A stretch of DNA of 64,000 nt from Apiosordaria backusii (lineage: Eukaryota; Ascomycota; Sordariomycetes; Sordariales; Lasiosphaeriaceae), in contig JAUKTV010000001.1 in assembly GCA_030549205.1 (NCBI GenBank), forward strand, positions 1,116,001 to 1,180,000, written 5' to 3'. Below the pieces are notes generated by a model. It searched no databases, had not been told where the DNA came from, and worked only from the letters and a program-made list of their open reading frames with translations. The position numbers were made by a program, and so were the translations under genes. Position 1 is the stretch's first letter. Each line of letters begins with the position of its first letter. This document shows positions 57,484 through 64,000 of the stretch, piece after piece.

Positions 57484-57885
57484 TTAGTACGATCGCCTTC
57501 GTTGGTTGCGGACGGATTCGAACGACCGAGCGTACGCCCTGAGTTCCCTGGCGGCCTTCTCCGACAGTTGAACAGCGTCGAGCCCGGCGGATGATGTGCT
57601 ACGCATGGAGCAGAGGCTTATTTGCGAGGCAGATGGGGAGAGGACAGAGTTCGACCGGGATGTTTGTGGTGTGAACTCGAAAGCGGGGGAGAGGTAGAAC
57701 TTGGAGCTGCTGGAGGTTGGCTTGTTGAAGGTCCACTCGTTCAATGTTGGTGAGCTCGCCCCAGAGCTTGGTGATGAGGCAGTCTTCTCGTAGTCCCCAA
57801 CACGGCAGGCTTCGGAGCAGTAGGTAGTGCCATCGGTCTGCTTGTCGCAGCCCAGGCAGAACTGGTGATCCCAATCGAAAGACAT
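57484..57885 (-). CDS. ECL1-family zinc-binding lifespan / stress regulator
   Basis: Single exon, 133 residues. The N-terminus carries the family zinc motif C10-x2-C13-x9-C23-x3-C27 within FCLGCDKQTDGTTYCSEAC. The remainder is Ser-rich and ends in a short helix containing EKAARELRAYARSFE. Fission-yeast Ecl1 (80 residues) and its paralogues extend chronological lifespan and respond to nutrient and zinc limitation; filamentous-fungal members are longer, as here. It is flanked by several kilobases of non-coding DNA on both sides, which suggests long regulated upstream and 3' regions. The start is the only ATG before the zinc motif. The family call is strong; the role in this organism is inferred. 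Confidence 0.86.
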   Translation of the reverse strand: MSFDWDHQFCLGCDKQTDGTTYCSEACRVGDYEKTASSPSSGASSPTLNEWTFNKPTSSSSKFYLSPAFEFTPQTSRSNSVLSPSASQISLCSMRSTSSAGLDAVQLSEKAARELRAYARSFESVRNQRRRSY

Positions 57886-60800
57886 GGTGACTGGTTGGTG
57901 ATCTGGGAAGTTGTGGTTGTGGTTGTTGTTATTGGTGTTGCTATGAAGCAGTAGCTAGAGCTGAGTCGGGCTGTGTGTGGTAGTGGTAGCTCGAGATGGC
58001 TGTTGGTTCTTGTTCTTGGTTGATCTTGTTGCTGAAGAGAGAGGTGAAGCTGTTCCCAAGGAGGGTGGTCGACTCTATAAGAAGACAGATGCTTGTTGAC
58101 TCATAGCACGGGGAGCAAATTGGTGGAGAAGGAGAGTGTGGAAAAGATCAAACTATGAAGATCGAGATGTGCTGGTGCCAAAGTGGGAAGTGAGGTTGAG
58201 AGCTGGGGAGGCCTGGATTATGTATTCCAGGCACTTGCCTGCCCTGTGCCTTGGAGGTGTGAGGAGGGGCGTGGAACGATTGAGCGAGGCAGATGGCCCA
58301 TGACCACAAAGGACCCACGAGAGGACTCAGACAGCGACGCTGTAGCTGGTACGCAGTTGAGGTGGGGCGCCAAAGTATTGCTGCGCAGAAATTGGCAGAA
58401 GGTCACAGCACTTGGACCCCGGCGTAGTACGCCGAGAGAACGTATCACTTTTTGGCTCGAAACTTCGTGGGTGTGCTGGGCGTGTGCTGGGCAAAGGCCT
58501 GCATTCTGCGCTAGGCCCTATTCGCAATAGCGCGGGAGCAGGGGTTTGGTCATGGGGGTGCGAAAGAAAAATCTTTCATTTGGGGGTGAGAATATCAAGG
58601 ACTTGTCGTCGTGGCACCACCCTGGTCAATTGTGAACTGAAGAGCGGGGCCTGACTGTTTAGCGCCATCCAGCCTGGCCTTGAGCTCATCGGAAGGCGTG
58701 TCCTTAGCAGTGCACGCAATTGCCCGCCATCCACAGCTCATCAGCACTCATCATTCTCCTGGATGTCTCTGTCCACTCTCCTGCTTCAGTTGTTTTAAGG
58801 TGCAAAATGTTTATGCTATGACGCCAAGGCAAAACCAATCTGGTACGAGTGGGGGGTTCTCATCATCAAGGGAACCAAGGGACACATTCTCAGTGTCTTC
58901 TGACCCTCGGGATGTCCCTCGTTAGGTTCGTGTTGTGGTGCCATCACTGTCACCAGTGCCATCCGACTTTTACTGTTGGGAAAAAAGAAGCGCAAGAAAG
59001 AAACGGTTCGGGCCACGAGCAGGCGTCCATTGGATTGGAACTGCTGGTGTCGTCCTCCCGCGCACCACTGGAACGACTTGGAGGGGTTAGCGTCCAGTTA
59101 GAAGGGGGTGCGGCCTCAGGCCTTGCAGCGGCTTGCTGCGGAGGGCAGATCAGGCGTTTTGGTGTCTGCGTTCCTCGCCTTTTTTTTTTCTCCCGCTAGC
59201 CATAGAATGGGAGCACCAGTTTCTTTTCTTCAACGCCGTCCAATGATGGTTTCCTTCATCGTGGACTGGGGCCCGAAACCCGCACGGTGAAACCGAGCGC
59301 CTGTGTTTGGGCGTCGCCGGTGTGGTTGCTCGAATGACGATCAAAAAAACTTTTCATTCCAATTTTTCATATTCTGTTCTAGGCCTTTCTTTTCGCTTAT
59401 CGTCTCGAACCATTGCCTACGCTACGTACCTGAACGCCATAGTCTGAAGATTTCCTCCCCCAATCCTATTTTTGCATCTGTGTGTCTCTATCATCTTGAC
59501 TTTCGGGCATTGCCGCGGCATTCTCAACCACCTGGAGCGACCGGGCAACGCAAGCAAAGCAAGAAAGACAAAACTGACGCGGGTTTGTGAGAGCCAGAAG
59601 GACTCGAGATACGGAACCGCAACAGAGACAGAGACAAACGTGGGGGTCTGGTGTCGTCTCGCCCGTCTCTCAATTTACATCCACTGTTGCAGGGCAGCAT
59701 ATCAATCATGGATGGGGTGTGGTTCGCGGTTCGCAAGGCACAGATAGGCAGAGCCATGGCACAACACTCACTCTCACACAAGAAACATACCTTACAGATC
59801 AGATTTCGCGACATCCCACCCAGCCGCGCGCCGAAAACGACGTCTCATTGATGACCCCACCCACAGCAGCAGCCGGCAGCAGCAATATCAATTGTCGTCG
59901 TGTGAAAGAGGACTTGTAGCTTGCGCGGAGGTGGGGATCACGAACCATTCTATGAACGGCCTGCATCTGCAGTACGACGCTTGGTTTTGTCCCATCTTTC
60001 GCCCCCTTCCTCTGTCCTTCCCCCCAAACATTTCCATCCCATCCCAAAATCAACCCACCACCCACAGATTTTGTCGCCTTGTCTGCAAGTCCCTCCTGTC
60101 CGTCGTCCGTCCTTGCATTTTCGAGAGGCAGACTACCTAGAAACACAAACTCCCCGGTCTCCTTCATTGGCTGGCTGACCCCCATTGAAACCGACACACC
60201 ACACCCTCTTTGAGAGAGTTTTCACACGACGGCTGTTGCCAGTCCAATCATGCTTCAGGCGGCAAACTCCTGCCCTGGCTGGTTCTAGGGAACCAAGTTA
60301 AGGCAAGGTTGGAAATATCAGACTACACGACACCACGGACATCACACAAGCCTGAACTATACTAGCCTCTGAACACATGTCTTGCATTTGCGCATTTGCC
60401 TCTCCAGCCCAGCCCATTGTCAAAATTTTCTCTAGTCTAGTCAGGTATCACGAGTGCGCTATAGTTTTCTTTCACAAAGCAACTCATGATCACAGTTAGC
60501 CCTCTGGTGTCCTTGGTTTGAACGACAAGAAAAACCCTTGGCTGGGCCTGTGAGGGGTGTTAGTCGCCTTGTGACCTTGAACTTTCCTTGAGCTTCGAAA
60601 TTCAAGGTATTAGTGGCATCAGAGGTGACAAAGAAGAACCCCGTTTACTACACCAATGTACGCCTGGAGAGTGTGTACGTGTGTAAAATACGTACACCAC
60701 ATCCCATCATACTGTCGCCATTCTCCAGGTCTGAATCACAAGCTGATCTTTCGTAATTTAGACGCCAGATCTCGTTTCGAACAGGCAGATCTTTTGTGGT

Positions 60801-63800
60801 CAACAAGACAAGACAAGACATTTTAGCCACGGCTCATTCATTGCTTGACACACCTCTCTCATCAAAAATGGCGTGTTTATCGACGCTTTTTTGCAGGCCA
60901 CCATACATACACCCCTCCCTCATTGGGCCTGATGCATGAACACCTCACAGCGAAGCGGTACGCGGCATTCGAACGGGAGTATGTATGTCAGGAGTGAGTG
61001 AGGACCCTGAGGGGTCGTTCTGTTTACAAATCTCAGGGTCGATCATGGGAGGAGGGGGTAGATCTCATGATCTGCGATCTTGAAAAATCCTGTTTTTTTT
61101 TTATGATGCTTCAAAATAAGCAGTCGATATTCGTCCAGTAGTGTCAAGACATGTGAGTGGATCTTCAGATTCACTGCCCAACTGCCAGCCAGCCTTGACA
61201 TGGCATTCTCAGACATACATCCTCAGCAGTTTTGAAGGGCGTGAGAATTGCATCTTTTCTTTCTGCTCTTGCTGTCAATTCTTACCCCCGTTCACGCACA
61301 CACCCATGTTGGTTTGATTGGTACCCTCGTACAGTATCATCGCCTGCCTGTACCTATTCCCCTTTCGATTGAACCTGCAGCAACATGCACACACAGGACC
61401 ACAGGAGGACCATTACGCAGGAAGCTCACAGGACAGGACAGGCCAACTCCACCTGATAAGTGGGGGGGCAAATCACTTTACAGCGACGAACAGGAGGAAG
61501 GAGATGTGCAGTCTTGCAGTGCAGTGTGCATATTCAGTGAGGCAGAGCAACTGTATGGAGAGGAGCGGATGGGCGGGAGGTTGGGCGTCCCACTCTACTG
61601 TGGTCGTGCCTGCAGTAAATGGCTTAGGGATATTGGAAGGACCCTCACAGTTTCGCAGCGCTGGGAATTGAAGCCAAGAAACTTGAACTGAGGAAGGTAC
61701 ATGACTGGTGAATTCGGTCTTGAGGAAGCAGAGACTGGAGAGAGAAAAGTATGTGTTGCATTGATTGGTATTAAATGCGTGCCCCCATCTTGAAAAGATG
61801 ATAAACGTGGATGGGTCAAAGTGGAGATACCTTAGGTGGGAGGTGTTCCCAAGTGAAAGATGAACATCGGAACCCCGGATTATCTTGTGGTTCTGTGCTC
61901 CCCCGTGGTCGCAATGGTTCGTCCGCGTTGGCCTGTCACAGTTCAAAGTTTGTCGGCGGCGGGCACGGGAGATTTTCACGGGCTACGGGCCCCTCGGCAT
62001 CTATCCGTCTCTCTGCCATTCGATTGTCGATATTTCTCCACGTTTTGAGCTTGTTACGGAGAGCTGCAAATCTGGTGGAGTTTTTGAATCTCTGTGCTCC
62101 GTGTCCGTGCCTTTAGTGGGGACTCCGCAAGTTCCCAAGAGGCCCGAGGACTGTGGATTCATATTTTTCGTCGGGTTTCAGCTAAACTCGTTCGATCAGT
62201 GAGGCCACAACGCTTCGTGGTGCCATGTGGGACGACTTTTGCAAAATTGAGCATAGGAGGAAGAGCAAAATGGCACAACCGGCAGTCATAAAGAGTTTCG
62301 TGCTTGTGGGTTAGGGTGTTTGCTACGAATCTCTCTCTCTCTCTCGGCAGCAAGTGGTCGGCTAGCCAGAGAAGGGAATCCACCCGTCACTGCTGTTAAA
62401 GATTGGGGATTTGGGGGTTATCTCCTGCCAGGAGAGCAAAGAAGCAGCCAAGTCGAAGCTAAACCTCAGAAGTCATCGACGATGCAACATGATGTTGAAA
62501 TCACTAATCCCCACATTGCATGCAACTTGGGAATCTCTGGTCCCGAAATTGAAGATTATGGAAGGAGTCACTGCCGACTTGATTTGTTGATCAAGAAAAA
62601 AGTCCCCTGATGACGAGCGTGGGATGGTGTTTGTTTTGTCAGCGGGAGCAAGAAAGGAAAGATAGGGTTCCCGCTAGCGGCAAGCTCTGGCGATTCGTCC
62701 ACCACTCATGACCCTGATGGGAATCATGGGATAGGGTTTCAATCGGCTTTTGCTCCTTTTACTCATCTCAAATTCTCATATCACCGACGACCCTCTCAAG
62801 GTCTGCGGTTGCAATCACGGATATTGTCATCCACACCATGTCGATACACCTTCTCCTGATGCCTCGGCCGGAATCGCTGCTCGGATATCGTCATGGCCAT
62901 CAATGAAGGTGTTTTTCCGATCAAGAGCATCAGCATCCCTCATCTCTTCTGGCGATATCGGACACGGGCAATATCAGAATGGCTGTATCACAACAGCCAA
63001 CTGATACGCAACACTACAGAACTGGAGGCATACACAGTAGCTGGGGAAGAACCACAGCTGCAGTTCGGCTCAAGATGGTGTCGATATTGTTTCAATACAC
63101 CCACAAACTTCATGCTCAACGAAAGATAAAGAGGGGGCGTGTGCAGGTAGGATTCCATTACAGCTGTATGCTCTGGCGATCGCTGGCAGCTTTTGGAAAC
63201 GGGACACAACAATGACGGACTTGCAGCCATCGCAGGTCTCTCTCTTGCAGCAGCAATGAGCAGGTTTTTTCTTCTTTCCTCCTTTGGGCCATGATGATCT
63301 GATGGCTGAGGTTCAGCACCGACAGCCGGCTTGTCATCGTCGGTGGCTGCGGTGCTGGGCAAGCAGTTTAAGGCCGGAAGAAGCAGTCATCGCCAGGTCC
63401 CACTATCTTGTATCGTTGCCCTCCTCCATCTTGATCTGAGACATTTTAGCAGCCAGCAAATCCAGCCGGAGGACACGGCATTTTCTTAGCCAGCTGAAAG
63501 CGCTTGCGGGCAGCCACCGACGCGGAGAATAGTCTCGATTTGAACAAAAGGTGCTGATGCATATCTGATACATACAGCTTATGCCGCCCCCCAACCTCCC
63601 AACAAGAACAAATCAAGGCATGACCGAACCAGAAAATTTGGATCAGAAAATTGTTTTTCTTCGTCTTTCTCTGCAGTAGTGTCGTGCCTCTGCACGATGC
63701 CAGCATCGCGGCCGAATCACGGCCGACGAGGCTGATGTAGATCGCATGTTCAACCCCCGCAGATTCGGGCAGTCGCCGAACGCCATGGCCGCTTTTGCTA

Positions 63801-64000
63801 AAGTTCACTAAACCCAGCCTGGCGATAGCCATCATCGACTCTTTCCAGATCGAGAATGAGAGTGACATGGGTCAGGGGGTGTTCAACTCACCACTGCCGA
63901 GCCATCACCGACTTTGTTCGGTGGTGTGTCATTTTGACGACTCACAGGTCACAAGCACCTGCTGTTAGCTGCTGGAGGAAATCCTTGCTAGTGATCGTGA
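57886..64000. other. Gene-poor tract upstream of ECL1-family gene
   Basis: 6.1 kb without a recognisable gene. The first 300 bp upstream of the ATG is GTTGTG-rich leader. Open frames at 61248-61691 (TTG start, hydrophobic N-terminus), 62893-63129 (+) and 63446-63868 (-) show no conserved domain. A CT microsatellite lies at about 62330-62344 and a short CAAGA triplication near 60804-60818. The right edge may contain part of a gene continuing beyond the window; none can be identified. Confidence 0.5.
62330..62344 (+). repeat. CT dinucleotide microsatellite
   Basis: About seven to eight CT units in a row within non-coding sequence. Confidence 0.8.

Noticed and set aside
61248..61691. ORF with a signal-peptide-like N-terminus
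   Set aside because: It starts at TTG, and the remainder has no cysteine pattern or domain of a secreted protein.
62305..62320. GGGTTAGGGTG as a telomere repeat
   Set aside because: Only one TTAGGG unit is present; there is no array.
62893..63129. 78-codon ATG ORF near the right edge
   Set aside because: Reads smoothly but has no recognisable domain and no flanking exon could be joined.

Overview
The window is nuclear DNA from a filamentous ascomycete, most likely a Sordariomycete (Sordariales-like). Genes carry short introns (about 44-140 nt) with GT...AG ends, lie singly on both strands, and encode typical euascomycete proteins. No operons, ribosome-binding sites or CRISPR arrays are seen. 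Gene models were spliced by eye from reading frames, splice sites and family motifs; no search was run.

From 1.9 to 37.2 kb is a conserved housekeeping block: PRS1-type ribose-phosphate pyrophosphokinase (-), RNA polymerase III subunit Rpc9/Rpc17 (+), an atypical Rho-like GTPase (-), tRNA pseudouridine synthase Deg1/Pus3 (+), PIG-H/Gpi15 (-), delta-9 fatty-acid desaturase with cytochrome b5 tail (-), a TDP2-like phosphodiesterase (+), a CHY/RING zinc-finger E3 (+), a BAHD/trichothecene-type acyltransferase (+), a Det1-like histidine phosphatase (-), a PRKRIP1/DUF1168 splicing factor (+), CCT3 chaperonin (-), a mucin-like single-pass membrane protein (-) and a Hul4-like HECT ligase (-).

From about 37.9 to 46.4 kb the character changes to an accessory island with unresolved ORFs, a 45-bp direct repeat (39353 and 45796), an AAA ATPase whose Walker B acidic pair is replaced by Lys-His, and two co-oriented small genes. 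The first (44399-45123) looks like a fungal STAND/HeLo-like N-terminal domain followed by two roughly 20-residue pseudo-repeats. The second (45825-46418, 5' end unresolved) has a ubiquitin-like region followed by a third copy of the same motif. This architecture resembles HET-S/HELLP-type amyloid signalling, in which a shared C-terminal prion-forming motif links partner proteins. It is the best candidate here for an undescribed system.

From 46.4 to 64 kb the DNA is almost free of recognisable genes (about 17 kb). The one clear gene is a small ECL1-family zinc-binding lifespan/stress factor at 57484-57885 (-). The rest holds simple repeats, one imperfect tandem duplication and two tRNA-like remnants.
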